Program-made: the position numbers and the translations under genes
Part shown: in pieces, positions 48,002 through 56,441 of the stretch
Layout of the letters: each line of letters begins with the position of its first letter
How positions within the stretch are numbered: position 1 is the first letter of the stretch
Source: Nocardioides ungokensis
Lineage (GTDB): Bacteria > Actinomycetota > Actinomycetes > Propionibacteriales > Nocardioidaceae
Direction of reading: 5' to 3'
NCBI RefSeq assembly: GCF_013466985.1
Contig: NZ_CP059164.1
Span: 434,001-498,000 of the forward strand
DNA: 64,000 bases
The notes under the pieces: generated by a model
The model's input: the letters and a program-made list of their open reading frames with translations, nothing else
Told to the model about the DNA's origin: nothing
The model's database searches: none

Positions 48002-50704
48002 GTGGCACACAAGTTGGTGATCGTCGAGTCCCCGGCGAAGGCCCGCACGATCGGCGGGTACCTCGGCGCGGGGTACGTCGTCGAGTCCTCCATCGGCCAC
48101 ATCCGCGACCTCCCGAACAACGCGGCGGACACGCCGGCCAAGATCAAGGACAAGCCGTGGGGGCGGCTGGCGGTCGACGTCGAGAACGGCTTCGAGCCCT
48201 ACTACGTGGTCCCGCGTGACAAGAAGTCCCACATCTCCAAGCTCAGGTCGCTGCTCAAGGACGCCGACGAGCTCTACCTCGCCACCGATGAGGACCGCGA
48301 GGGCGAGGCGATCGCCTGGCACCTGCTCGACGAGCTGAAGCCCAAGAACATCCCGGTGCACCGGATGGTCTTCCACGAGATCACCAAGCCCGCGATCCAG
48401 GCTGCGGTGGAGAACCCGCGCCAGATCAACGACGACCTCGTCGAGGCCCAGGAGGCGCGCCGCATCCTCGACCGTCTCTACGGCTACGAGGTCTCCCCGG
48501 TGCTGTGGAAGAAGGTCATGTCCGGCCTGTCCGCGGGCCGCGTGCAGTCGGTGGCGACCCGGCTGGTGGTCGACCGCGAGCGGGAGCGGATGCGCTTCCG
48601 GGTCGCGTCGTACTGGGACCTCGAGGGCACCTTCGACGCCGGCAGCAAGCACGAGCAGCGGATGTTCCCCGCCAAGCTGCACTCGGTCGATGGCGCCCGG
48701 GTCGCCCGTGGCTCCGACTTCGGTCCTGACGGCCTGCTCAAGTCCTCGGCCGACGGCAAGGTGGTCCACCTCGACCGCACCCGCGCCGAGGGCCTGGCCG
48801 CGGCGCTCCAGGACGCGACGTACGACGTCCGCTCGGTGGAGTCCAAGCCCTACCGCCGCTCGCCGTACGCGCCGTTCCGGACCACCACCCTCCAGCAGGA
48901 GGCCAGCCGCAAGCTCGGCATGAGCGCGTCGGTGACCATGTCGGTCGCCCAGCGCCTGTACGAGAACGGCTTCATCACCTACATGCGTACCGACTCCACC
49001 ACGCTCTCCGACGCCGCCGTCGGCGCGGCGAGGGCGCAGGTGCGCGAGCTGTACGGCGCGGAGTACGTGCCCGACGCCCCCCGTGTCTACGCCTCGAAGG
49101 TCAAGAACGCCCAGGAGGCGCACGAGGCGATCCGGCCCGCCGGCGACTCGTTCCGCACCCCGGCGCAGACGGGGCTGAAGGGCGAGCAGTTCCGGCTCTA
49201 CGAGCTGATCTGGATGCGCACCGTCGCCTCCCAGATGCGTGACGCCGTCGGCCAGTCGGTGACGATCCGCCTCGGCGGCGGTGCCTCGACGGGCGAGGAC
49301 GTCGTCTTCTCGGCCAGCGGTCGCGTCATCACCTTCCACGGCTTCCTCAAGGCCTACGTCGAGGGCACCGACGACGCCTCGGCGGCCAAGGACGACCAGG
49401 AGACCCGCCTGCCCGCCCTCGAGGAGGGCGACGTGGTCTCGGCCGCCTCGGTCAGCGCCAGCGGCCACGAGACCAAGCCGCCGGCCCGCTACACCGAGGC
49501 CACGCTGATCAAGGAGCTCGAGGACCGCGAGATCGGTCGCCCGTCGACGTACGCCTCGATCATCGGCACGATCCTCAACCGCGGCTACGTCTACAAGAAG
49601 GGCACCGCGCTGGTGCCGGCGTGGCTCGCGTTCTCGGTGACCCGGCTGCTCGAGGAGCACTTCCCGCGCCAGGTGTCCTACGAGTTCACCGCCACCATGG
49701 AGGACGTCCTCGACGAGATCGCGGCCGGCCGCAAGGACCGCAACACCGAGCTCGGCGAGTTCTACTACGGCACCGGCGACGTCGCGGGGCTCCACACCCT
49801 CGTCAACGAGCTCGGCGAGATCGACGCGCGCGACCTGGCGACCTTCCCCGTCGGCGGCGAGGACTCCGGCGTCCAGCTGCGGGTGGGCCGCTACGGGCCG
49901 TATCTCGAGGGCCCGGACGAGGACGGCACGCCGTTCGGTCGCCGTGCCAACGTGCCCGACGACCTGCCGCCCGACGAGCTGACCATGGAGAAGGCCAAGG
50001 AGCTGCTGGCCAACCCGGCGGGCGAGGAGATCGAGCTCGGCTCCCACCCGGAGACCGGCCTGCGCGTGGTGGCGAAGAACGGCCGCTTCGGCCCTTACGT
50101 CACCGAGGAGCTCCCGGATGACGCGCCGAAGTCCGCCAAGCCGCGCACCGGCTCGCTGTTCAAGTCGATGTCGCTGGACACCGTCACCCTCGACGACGCG
50201 GTCAAGCTGCTCTCGCTGCCGCGCGTGGTCGGGGCGGGCGAGGACGGCGAGGAGATCACCGCGCAGAACGGCCGCTACGGGCCGTACCTGAAGAAGGGCA
50301 CCGACTCCCGGTCGCTGGTCTCCGAGGACCAGCTGCTCTCGATCACCCTCGACGAGGCGCTCAAGATCTACGCCCAGCCCAAGCAGCGCGGCCGGGCCGC
50401 GGCGACGGCACCGCTCAAGGAGCTCGGCAACGACCCGGTCTCCGGACAGCCGGTCGTGGTGAAGGCCGGCCGCTTCGGTGAGTACGTCACCGACGGTGAG
50501 TACAACGCCACCCTCCGCAAGGAGGACTCGGTGGAGTCGATCACCATCGAGCGCGCCGCCGAGCTGCTCGCCGAGCGTCGCGCCAAGGGCCCGGCGAAGA
50601 AGACCGCCAAGAAGGGCGCGAAGAAGGCGCCCGCCAAGAAGTCGGCGGCGAAGAAGTCCACGGCGAAGAAGACGACGAAGAAGGCCGCGGCCAAGAAGTC
50701 CTGA
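48002..50704 (+). CDS. topA: DNA topoisomerase I
   Basis: A 900-residue type IA topoisomerase. The TOPRIM domain begins KLVIVESPAKARTIGGYLG with DEDREGEAIAWH; the active-site Tyr327 is in TYMRTDSTTLS; GRVQSVATRLVV is in domain IV. Several C-terminal repeats of the pattern GRYGPY / GRFGPYV follow, and the end is a Lys-rich tail (AKKTAKK type) that aids DNA binding in actinobacteria. The GTG start has GGAGAAGGAA upstream, and TACCGT at 47934-47939 is a possible -10. Relaxes negative supercoils. Confidence 0.97.
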   Translation: MAHKLVIVESPAKARTIGGYLGAGYVVESSIGHIRDLPNNAADTPAKIKDKPWGRLAVDVENGFEPYYVVPRDKKSHISKLRSLLKDADELYLATDEDREGEAIAWHLLDELKPKNIPVHRMVFHEITKPAIQAAVENPRQINDDLVEAQEARRILDRLYGYEVSPVLWKKVMSGLSAGRVQSVATRLVVDRERERMRFRVASYWDLEGTFDAGSKHEQRMFPAKLHSVDGARVARGSDFGPDGLLKSSADGKVVHLDRTRAEGLAAALQDATYDVRSVESKPYRRSPYAPFRTTTLQQEASRKLGMSASVTMSVAQRLYENGFITYMRTDSTTLSDAAVGAARAQVRELYGAEYVPDAPRVYASKVKNAQEAHEAIRPAGDSFRTPAQTGLKGEQFRLYELIWMRTVASQMRDAVGQSVTIRLGGGASTGEDVVFSASGRVITFHGFLKAYVEGTDDASAAKDDQETRLPALEEGDVVSAASVSASGHETKPPARYTEATLIKELEDREIGRPSTYASIIGTILNRGYVYKKGTALVPAWLAFSVTRLLEEHFPRQVSYEFTATMEDVLDEIAAGRKDRNTELGEFYYGTGDVAGLHTLVNELGEIDARDLATFPVGGEDSGVQLRVGRYGPYLEGPDEDGTPFGRRANVPDDLPPDELTMEKAKELLANPAGEEIELGSHPETGLRVVAKNGRFGPYVTEELPDDAPKSAKPRTGSLFKSMSLDTVTLDDAVKLLSLPRVVGAGEDGEEITAQNGRYGPYLKKGTDSRSLVSEDQLLSITLDEALKIYAQPKQRGRAAATAPLKELGNDPVSGQPVVVKAGRFGEYVTDGEYNATLRKEDSVESITIERAAELLAERRAKGPAKKTAKKGAKKAPAKKSAAKKSTAKKTTKKAAAKKS

Positions 50705-50707
50705 GAA

Positions 50708-50744
50708 CTGCGGTCCGGACTCACGGTTGGTGACCAGACCGCAG
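50708..50744 (+). terminator. Possible terminator after topA
   Basis: CTGCGGTC (50708-50715) pairs with GACCGCAG (50737-50744), followed by AAATCC. The stem is short with a 21-base loop, so this is tentative. Confidence 0.4.
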
Positions 50745-50863
50745 AAATCCGGGCCCGTGGGGTGCAGTCCGTGACCATTCGGTGACCCCGCAGGGCCCGG
50801 CCGCCCGCCGCGGGGTGGCCCGCGCGGCCGCCCCCGTCGGAGCCGACGCCTAGGGTGTACGCC

Positions 50864-51520
50864 GTGAGCACCGGCGTCTACGCACCCACCGGCGTCTTCG
50901 TCTGCTTCGAGGGCGGCGAGGGGTCCGGCAAGTCCACCCAGTCCCGGCTGCTGCGCGACTGGCTCGAGGCGGAGGGGTACGCCGTGGTGCTGACCTTCGA
51001 GCCCGGCGACACCGAGGTCGGCCGCGAGATGCGCCGGATCGTGCTCAGCCCCGAGACCGGGGAGCTCGCCGACCGGACCGAGGTGCTGCTCTACGCCGCC
51101 GACAAGGCCGAGCACGTCGAGACCGTCGTGCAACCGGCGCTCGACCGGGGTGCCGTGGTCGTCACGGACCGCTACGTCGACTCCACGCTGGCCTACCAGG
51201 GTGCCGGCCGCTCGCTCGACGTCCGCGAGGTCGAGCAGGTGGCGCGGTGGGCCACCCACGACCTGCGCCCGCACCTGACGGTCGTCCTGGACCTCGAGCC
51301 GGAGCGCGGCCTGGGCCGGTTCGCCGAGCGCGACCGGATCGAGGCCGAGTCGGTGGAGTTCCACGAGCGGGTGCGCGCAGCGTTCCTGGAGATGGCCGGC
51401 GCCGACCCCGACCACTACCTGGTGCTCGACGCCCGGCTCCCGGTGGAGGAGATCGCCGCGGAGATCCGCGCCGAGGTGACCCCGCTGCTCGAGCGTGCCG
51501 TCCGGGGGGTGCAGGCATGA
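50864..51520 (+). CDS. tmk: Thymidylate kinase
   Basis: A 218-residue P-loop kinase that makes dTDP from dTMP. Walker A is GGEGSGKST (about residues 15-23), the DR motif is in VVTDRYVDSTLAYQG, and LDLEPERGLGRF follows. The GTG at 50864 is chosen over GTG 50855 because TAGGGT at 50851-50856 would then be a -10 box about 8 bases upstream, a leaderless arrangement. It overlaps holB by ATGA. Confidence 0.95.
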   Translation: MSTGVYAPTGVFVCFEGGEGSGKSTQSRLLRDWLEAEGYAVVLTFEPGDTEVGREMRRIVLSPETGELADRTEVLLYAADKAEHVETVVQPALDRGAVVVTDRYVDSTLAYQGAGRSLDVREVEQVARWATHDLRPHLTVVLDLEPERGLGRFAERDRIEAESVEFHERVRAAFLEMAGADPDHYLVLDARLPVEEIAAEIRAEVTPLLERAVRGVQA

Positions 51521-52698
51521 CCGTCACCCGGCAGGGCACCGTCTGGGACGGCCTGGTCGGCCAGCGCCACGCCGTCGACGCCTTGCGCCGCGCTGCCGGC
51601 GGCCACGGCATGACCCACTCCTGGCTGTTCACCGGCCCGCCGGGCTCGGGCCGGTCCAACGCCGCGATCGCGTTCGCCGCGGCGCTGGAGTGCGACCAGA
51701 CGGGCACCGACCGCGCCGGCTGCGGGGAGTGCCACGAGTGCCACACCGCGCTCGCGGGCTCCCACGCCGACGTCTCGGTGATCCGCACCGAGAAGCTCTC
51801 GATCGGCGTCGACGAGGTCCGTGACCTGGTCCGCCGGGCGGCGCTAGCCCCGGTCGGGCGGCGCTGGCAGGTCCTCGTCGTCGAGGACGCCGACCGGCTC
51901 ACCGACGCGGCCTGCAACGCGCTGCTCAAGGCGATCGAGGAGCCCACCGACCGCACCGTGTGGATGCTCTGCGCCCCCACGGTCGAGGACGTGCTCCCCA
52001 CGATCCGCTCCCGCTGCCGCCTCGTCACGCTGAGCACACCCACCACCGACGACGTGGCGGCGTTCCTGACGCGGGTCGACGGCGTCGCCGACGGGCTCGC
52101 GTCGTACGCCGCCCGCGCCAGCCAGGGCCACATCGGCCGGGCGCGTGCGCTCGCGCGGGACGAGGGCACCCGCAACCGTCGCCGCGAGGTGGTCTCGATC
52201 CCGGCGCGGCTCACGTCGCTGGGGGCGTGCATGACCGCCGCCGCCAACCTCGCCGAGGTGACCAAGGAGGAGGCCGACCTGATCACCGGCGAGCTCGACG
52301 CCCGGGAGAAGGCCGACCTCGACTCGTCGTACGGCGTGGTCGAGCGCGGGCGCCGGCCCCGCGAGTACGCCCCTGCCCTCTCGTCGCTGGAGAAGGGGCA
52401 GAAGACCCGGGCCAAGCGCCGCCACCTCGACGTCGTCGACCGCGGGCTGATGGACCTGGTGTCGGTCTACCGCGACGCGATCGCGCTGGCCCTGGGGGCG
52501 CCCGGCCGCCTGGTCAACGAGGAGATCCGCGGCGACATCGACCAGCTCGTGCGCGGCTCCACCCCGGAGCTCAACCTGCGCCGGATCGCGTGGATCTTCG
52601 AGGCCCGCGAGCAGATGCTGGAGTTCAACGTGCCGGTCGCGCTCGCCCTGGAGTCGATGATGGTCGCCCTTCGGGTGCCCGACCGGAGCGTGCGATGA
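51517..52698 (+). CDS. holB: DNA polymerase III delta-prime subunit
   Basis: A 393-residue AAA+ clamp-loader subunit. The P-loop is a deviant GPPGSGRSN, as expected for the non-hydrolysing delta-prime; four zinc-module cysteines lie in GCGECHECH and a preceding Cys; VVEDADRLTDAACNALLKAIEEP is the classical sensor region. It is translationally coupled to tmk (ATGA) and to the downstream hydrolase (ATGA). It works in the replisome. Confidence 0.95.
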   Translation: MTVTRQGTVWDGLVGQRHAVDALRRAAGGHGMTHSWLFTGPPGSGRSNAAIAFAAALECDQTGTDRAGCGECHECHTALAGSHADVSVIRTEKLSIGVDEVRDLVRRAALAPVGRRWQVLVVEDADRLTDAACNALLKAIEEPTDRTVWMLCAPTVEDVLPTIRSRCRLVTLSTPTTDDVAAFLTRVDGVADGLASYAARASQGHIGRARALARDEGTRNRRREVVSIPARLTSLGACMTAAANLAEVTKEEADLITGELDAREKADLDSSYGVVERGRRPREYAPALSSLEKGQKTRAKRRHLDVVDRGLMDLVSVYRDAIALALGAPGRLVNEEIRGDIDQLVRGSTPELNLRRIAWIFEAREQMLEFNVPVALALESMMVALRVPDRSVR

Positions 52699-54257
52699 GA
52701 CGGGTCCTCGTCGCGGTCCTCGTGGTCGCGATGCTGCTCGCCGCCGTCGGCGCCACCGCCCTGCTGCTCCTCTCCTCGTCCGACGGGACGAACTCGTCGA
52801 CGAGCCCCTCCGAGGTCCCGACCACCACTCCCGAGCCCTCAGCCACCCGGGCGCCGAGCCCGGGGCTGGCGCGGTTCTACACCCAGCGTCTCGACTGGTC
52901 GTCGTGCCGCGACGGCGACCTGTGCGCCAGGCTCACCGTGCCGCTGGACTACCAGCACCTGGATGGGCGGACGATCGACCTCGCCCTGCTCAAGGTGCCC
53001 GCCCAGGACCCCGCCCAGCGGATCGGCTCGCTGGTGGTCAACTCCGGTGGCCCGGGTGCACCCGGCACGGACTACGCCGCGGGCGCCTCCCAGGCGTTCG
53101 GGCAGCCGCTGCTCGACCGCTTCGACATCGTCGGTTTCGACCCGCGCGGGACCGGCAGCAGCGACCCCGTCGACTGCCTCAGCAACGCCCAGCTCGACGG
53201 CTACGTCGCGGCTGACCCGTCGCCCGACACCGCCGCCGAGCGCGCCACCTACGCCGGGATCCTGCGCACGTTCGGCCGCGGCTGCGTGCAGCGCTCCGGC
53301 GACCTGGCCGCGCACGTCTCCACGGTCGAGGCGGCCCGCGACATGGACGTGCTGCGCGCGGCGCTCGGCGAGTCGCGGCTGACCTACTTCGGTGCCTCCT
53401 ACGGCACCAAGCTGGGCGCGACGTACGCCGACCTCTTCCCGCACCGGGCCGGGCGGCTCGTGCTCGACGGGGCCGTGGACCTCTCCATCGGGCCGCGCGA
53501 GCTGGCGCTGGAGCAGGCGGGCGGGTTCGAGACCGCGCTGCGCGCCTACGTCCAGGACTGTGTCGACCACACCGACGGCTGCTTCCTCGGCAGCACCCTC
53601 GACGAGGGGCTGGCGAAGATCTCCTCGCTGCTGACCCGGATCGACGCCCAGCCGCTGCCGACGAGCTCGGACCGGCAGCTCCAGATCGGGAACGCCTTCT
53701 ACGGGATCGCGCTGCCGCTCTACGACCGCCAGTACTGGTACGTGCTGTCGGCCGCCCTGCAGCAGGCGATGTCCGGCGACGGGTCGACCCTGCTGAAGCT
53801 CTCGGACCTCTACAACTCCCGCGACGACAGCGGCGGCTACGGCAACAACCTCATCGAGGCCCTCTACGCGATCAGCTGCCTCGACGACCCGACGGCGATC
53901 TCGCCCGCGCAGGTCCCCGCCGAGCTGCCGGCGTTCGAGAAGGTGTCGCCGACGTTCGGCGACGTGTTCGCCTGGGGGCTGACCACCTGTGACGGCTGGC
54001 AGGTGAAGTCCGGGGCGCGGGACCGCAGCGTCCACGCGAAGGGTGCGCCACCGATCGTGGTCATCGGCACCACCCGCGACCCCGCGACCCCGATGAAGTG
54101 GGCGGTGGACCTCGCCCACCAGCTCGACTCCGGGGTGCTGATCCGGCGGGATGGCGACGGCCACACCGGCTACCACGCGGGCAACGAGTGCGTCGACCGA
54201 GCGGTCGAGGGCTACCTGATCGACGGCACCGTGCCGAAGGACGGCCTGTCCTGCTGA
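52695..54257 (+). CDS. Secreted alpha/beta-hydrolase (tripeptidyl-aminopeptidase-like)
   Basis: A 520-residue exported enzyme. The N-terminus (RRVLVAVLVVAMLLAAVGATALLLLS) is a signal anchor without a lipobox cysteine, followed by a Ser/Thr/Pro linker. The nucleophile is in GASYGT, the oxyanion region is NSGGPGAPG, the acid is in IGTTRDPATP and the base His in GDGHTGYHAG. The C-terminal TAP-like domain is intact, with several paired cysteines. It is coupled to holB, an arrangement seen in other actinobacteria. Confidence 0.9.
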   Translation: MRRVLVAVLVVAMLLAAVGATALLLLSSSDGTNSSTSPSEVPTTTPEPSATRAPSPGLARFYTQRLDWSSCRDGDLCARLTVPLDYQHLDGRTIDLALLKVPAQDPAQRIGSLVVNSGGPGAPGTDYAAGASQAFGQPLLDRFDIVGFDPRGTGSSDPVDCLSNAQLDGYVAADPSPDTAAERATYAGILRTFGRGCVQRSGDLAAHVSTVEAARDMDVLRAALGESRLTYFGASYGTKLGATYADLFPHRAGRLVLDGAVDLSIGPRELALEQAGGFETALRAYVQDCVDHTDGCFLGSTLDEGLAKISSLLTRIDAQPLPTSSDRQLQIGNAFYGIALPLYDRQYWYVLSAALQQAMSGDGSTLLKLSDLYNSRDDSGGYGNNLIEALYAISCLDDPTAISPAQVPAELPAFEKVSPTFGDVFAWGLTTCDGWQVKSGARDRSVHAKGAPPIVVIGTTRDPATPMKWAVDLAHQLDSGVLIRRDGDGHTGYHAGNECVDRAVEGYLIDGTVPKDGLSC

Positions 54258-54300
54258 CCCCCCTGTCGCCAGCAGACCGGGGCCGTCCTCCGGCGGTGGG

Positions 54301-55239
54301 TCAGCTGATCAGCTCGTCGATGCGCGTGTAGCCGTCCGAGTCGCCGACGACGACCCGGCTCTGACGGCCGTCGGTGCTGACCGGCACGTCACCCGCGACG
54401 GTCACCCGGCGCACCTCCCGGCGGTGGTTGTCGAAGTCGGCCACGGCGTAGTGCTGGGTGGCGCGGTTGTCCCACATCGCCACGTCGCCCTGCGCCCAGG
54501 TCCAGCGGATGGTGTTCTCCAGGCGGGTCACCCGGTTCTGCAGCAGCTGGAAGAGCGCGCTGGACTCCGATGAGTTCAGGCCGAGGAAGCGCTTGACGAA
54601 GTGCCCGAGCACCAGGGCGCGCTCGCCCGTCTCGGGATGGATGCGCACGACCGGGTGCTCGGTCTCGTAGTACGTCGAGCGGAACTGCTCGCGGTCCAGC
54701 GCGTCGCGGTCCGGGCCGTCGTTCTCCGGGTCCTCGACGTCGGCGACGTAGTCGTACTCGTTGCTGTGCACCGCCCACAGGTGCTCGACGAGCGACTTCA
54801 GCGACAGCGGGAGGGCTTCGTACGCCGCGACGGTGTTGGCCCAGACGGTGTTGCCGCCGTACTCCGGGATGGTGACGCCGCGCAGGATGCTGATGGCCGG
54901 GATCCGGTCGACGAAGGTGACGTCGGTGTGCCAGCTGTTGGCCGCCATGCCCTTGGTGGCGGCGAGGCTCAGGACGTGCGCGCTGCCGGTGTTGACGGTG
55001 GGGTGGGCGGTCGTGAGGGTCCCGAGCTGCTCGGCGAAGGCGACCTGTCCCGCGTCGTCGAGGTGGTCCTGTCCGCGGAAGAACACCACCTTGTGCTTGA
55101 GCAGTGCCGCCCGGATGGCCGAGACGGTGTCGGGGTCGAGGTCGGCGCCGAGGCGCACGCCGTCGATGCGGGCCCCGATGCGGCCGCCGAGGCGCTGGAC
55201 GGACAGGGTCTGCGTGGTGCGGTCGAGGCTGATGGTCAT
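54301..55239 (-). CDS. TauD/TfdA-family alpha-ketoglutarate-dependent dioxygenase
   Basis: A 312-residue non-haem iron enzyme. The iron ligands are in WHTDVTF (His, Asp) and in ATQHYAV with the 2-oxoglutarate-binding Arg in [11 protein letters not shown]. It resembles taurine or alkyl-sulfate dioxygenases, but the substrate is not clear. GGAGG lies before the ATG, and a 27-bp inverted repeat overlaps its promoter. No transporter is adjacent. Confidence 0.9.
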   Translation of the reverse strand: MTISLDRTTQTLSVQRLGGRIGARIDGVRLGADLDPDTVSAIRAALLKHKVVFFRGQDHLDDAGQVAFAEQLGTLTTAHPTVNTGSAHVLSLAATKGMAANSWHTDVTFVDRIPAISILRGVTIPEYGGNTVWANTVAAYEALPLSLKSLVEHLWAVHSNEYDYVADVEDPENDGPDRDALDREQFRSTYYETEHPVVRIHPETGERALVLGHFVKRFLGLNSSESSALFQLLQNRVTRLENTIRWTWAQGDVAMWDNRATQHYAVADFDNHRREVRRVTVAGDVPVSTDGRQSRVVVGDSDGYTRIDELIS

Positions 55240-55254
55240 GCGATCCTCCGTACT

Positions 55255-55281
55255 TATTGTCTAGTGACTTACTAGATAATA
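55255..55281 (-). promoter_or_regulatory. Palindromic operator overlapping the dioxygenase promoter
   Basis: TATTGTCTAGT (55255-55265) and ACTAGATAATA (55271-55281) form 11-bp arms with one mismatch around five bases. The run is AT-rich in an otherwise GC-rich region, and TATTAT on the minus strand just upstream could be the -10. It lies 16 bases before the start codon, so a bound repressor would block transcription. Confidence 0.7.
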
Positions 55282-55304
55282 CCGGAGGACGGTGGCGAGC
55301 TCTC

Positions 55305-55565
55305 TCAGCGTGGTCGGACCGGCTCGGCGATGGCCTGGATGCGGGTGGTGGCGAGCTCGATCATCAGGCGGGCGGCGGGGGACAGGGTGGCCCCGGCGCG
55401 GTGCACGATCGCGAGCGTGTCGAACTGGCGTGGGCGCCGTGAGACCCACCCGGCGTCGGGTGCGAGGCGGGGGAGTCGTGTCCTTCACCTGCTGGTGCGG
55501 CACCGAGCAGGCGATGACCGCCGGACGCGCCGCGACGCGCTCCACCAAGGTCACCCTCGCGGCCT
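55305..55565 (-). pseudogene. Remnant of a LysR-type regulator (C-terminal part)
   Basis: On the minus strand a frame reads LVERVAARPAVIACSVPHQ, then in the next frame RLAPDAGWVSRRPRQFDTLAIVHR and AGATLSPAARLMIELATTR, ending PVRPR with a stop at 55305-55307. This resembles the last 80-90 residues of a LysR effector domain. The frame changes at the C5 run near 55,468. There is no room for the DNA-binding N-terminus before the tRNA gene at 55675. It is likely the decayed regulator of the dioxygenase. Confidence 0.5.
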
Positions 55566-55674
55566 GATCCTCACCCCTCCGGGGTGCGGACGCCGGTTTC
55601 GCGACCGGGCGGAGACGTCCGTATACTTCCCCGGGTTGCCCGGACCAGGTCCTCGGACCAGAGCCGGGCAGCGC

Positions 55675-55750
55675 GCCGCCTTAGCTCAGTCGGTAGAGCG
55701 ATTCACTCGTAATGAATAGGTCGTCGGTTCGATTCCGACAGGCGGCTCCA
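55675..55750 (+). tRNA. tRNA-Thr, anticodon CGU
   Basis: The acceptor GCCGCCT pairs with AGGCGGC, the D-loop region is TAGCTCAGTCGGTAGAGC, the anticodon stem ATTCA/TGAAT encloses CTCGTAA with anticodon CGT, and the T-arm is GTCGGTTCGATTCCGAC. Discriminator T and an encoded CCA end it. All stems pair. Confidence 0.95.
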
Positions 55751-55841
55751 CACAGAAGCCCAGGTCAGCGCCACCAGTGCACCAACGCGCTCGGGCCTGG
55801 GCTTTCTTCATGCCCGCTGGTCCGAGGCCGGTCGCGTGCCC

Positions 55842-55980
55842 GGCGGTGGGTCAGCCCCGGTTTGGTCGGCGGAAACGGTGGCCAGCTCACCGCTGGCCAA
55901 GTGGGTCGGGCAGGTCACGCGTACGGCGGTGGGTCAGCCACCGTTCGGTCGGCGGAAACGGTGGCCAGCTCACCGCCGGT
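55842..55980. repeat. Two copies of a GC-rich intergenic repeat beside the tRNA gene
   Basis: A unit of roughly 55 bases starts at 55842 and at 55925, each with GGCGGTGGGTCAGCC, then GGTCGGCGGAAACGG and TGGCCAGCTCACCG. The inner part can fold on itself (CGGTG...CACCG). The region 55751-56107 has no gene that I can support; these repeats fill most of it. Confidence 0.75.
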
Positions 55981-56107
55981 CCGGCCACCCCGAGAGGCGG
56001 CTCCCTGTGGGCTGGGTGAGCGACGAGGCCGACTACCTGAGCAGGATGGTGCCACCACCGGGGGCCATGGGCCCCGCGATGATGCGCTGAGTGGGACCGC
56101 CGGCGGG

Positions 56108-56281
56108 TCAGCCGAACAGGAGCCAGGCGAGGGCAACCACGATCACGAGCACGACGAGAGCCGCGGCGACCAGGGCCACCCGCATCCCGGACGACCGGGA
56201 CGGCTCAGGATCGGCGCGATCGACGAAGGCCTGCCACATCTGCGTGTTGGCGCCGGGGTCGAGGTCGTCGTTCTCGGGCAT
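56108..56281 (-). CDS. Small single-pass membrane protein
   Basis: A 57-residue protein: an acidic N-terminus (MPENDDLDPGANTQMWQAFV), a short Arg/Ser stretch, and one hydrophobic helix (VALVAAALVVLVIVVALAWLL) with FG at the end. The codon pattern is typical of the genome, and the ATG at 56281 is clear. It is probably a tail-anchored inner-membrane protein of unknown function. Confidence 0.7.
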   Translation of the reverse strand: MPENDDLDPGANTQMWQAFVDRADPEPSRSSGMRVALVAAALVVLVIVVALAWLLFG

Positions 56282-56441
56282 GCACACGAGGCTACCGCTC
56301 GCCGGTCGGTGATCTCACGCGGCCCTCATCCGACGCGGGTGATGCCCGACCGTCCCTGCCGGGTCCACGATCGGGGCAGTCGCGATGTGTGACTGGAGGC
56401 TCCAGCGGGGTTCGTGTGCCGCATGACGGCAGGGAGGGCGC

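Noticed and set aside
55675..55750. tRNA-Thr as attachment site of a second integrated element
   Set aside because: No duplicated 3' tRNA end and no integrase are found downstream; only repeats and ordinary genes follow.
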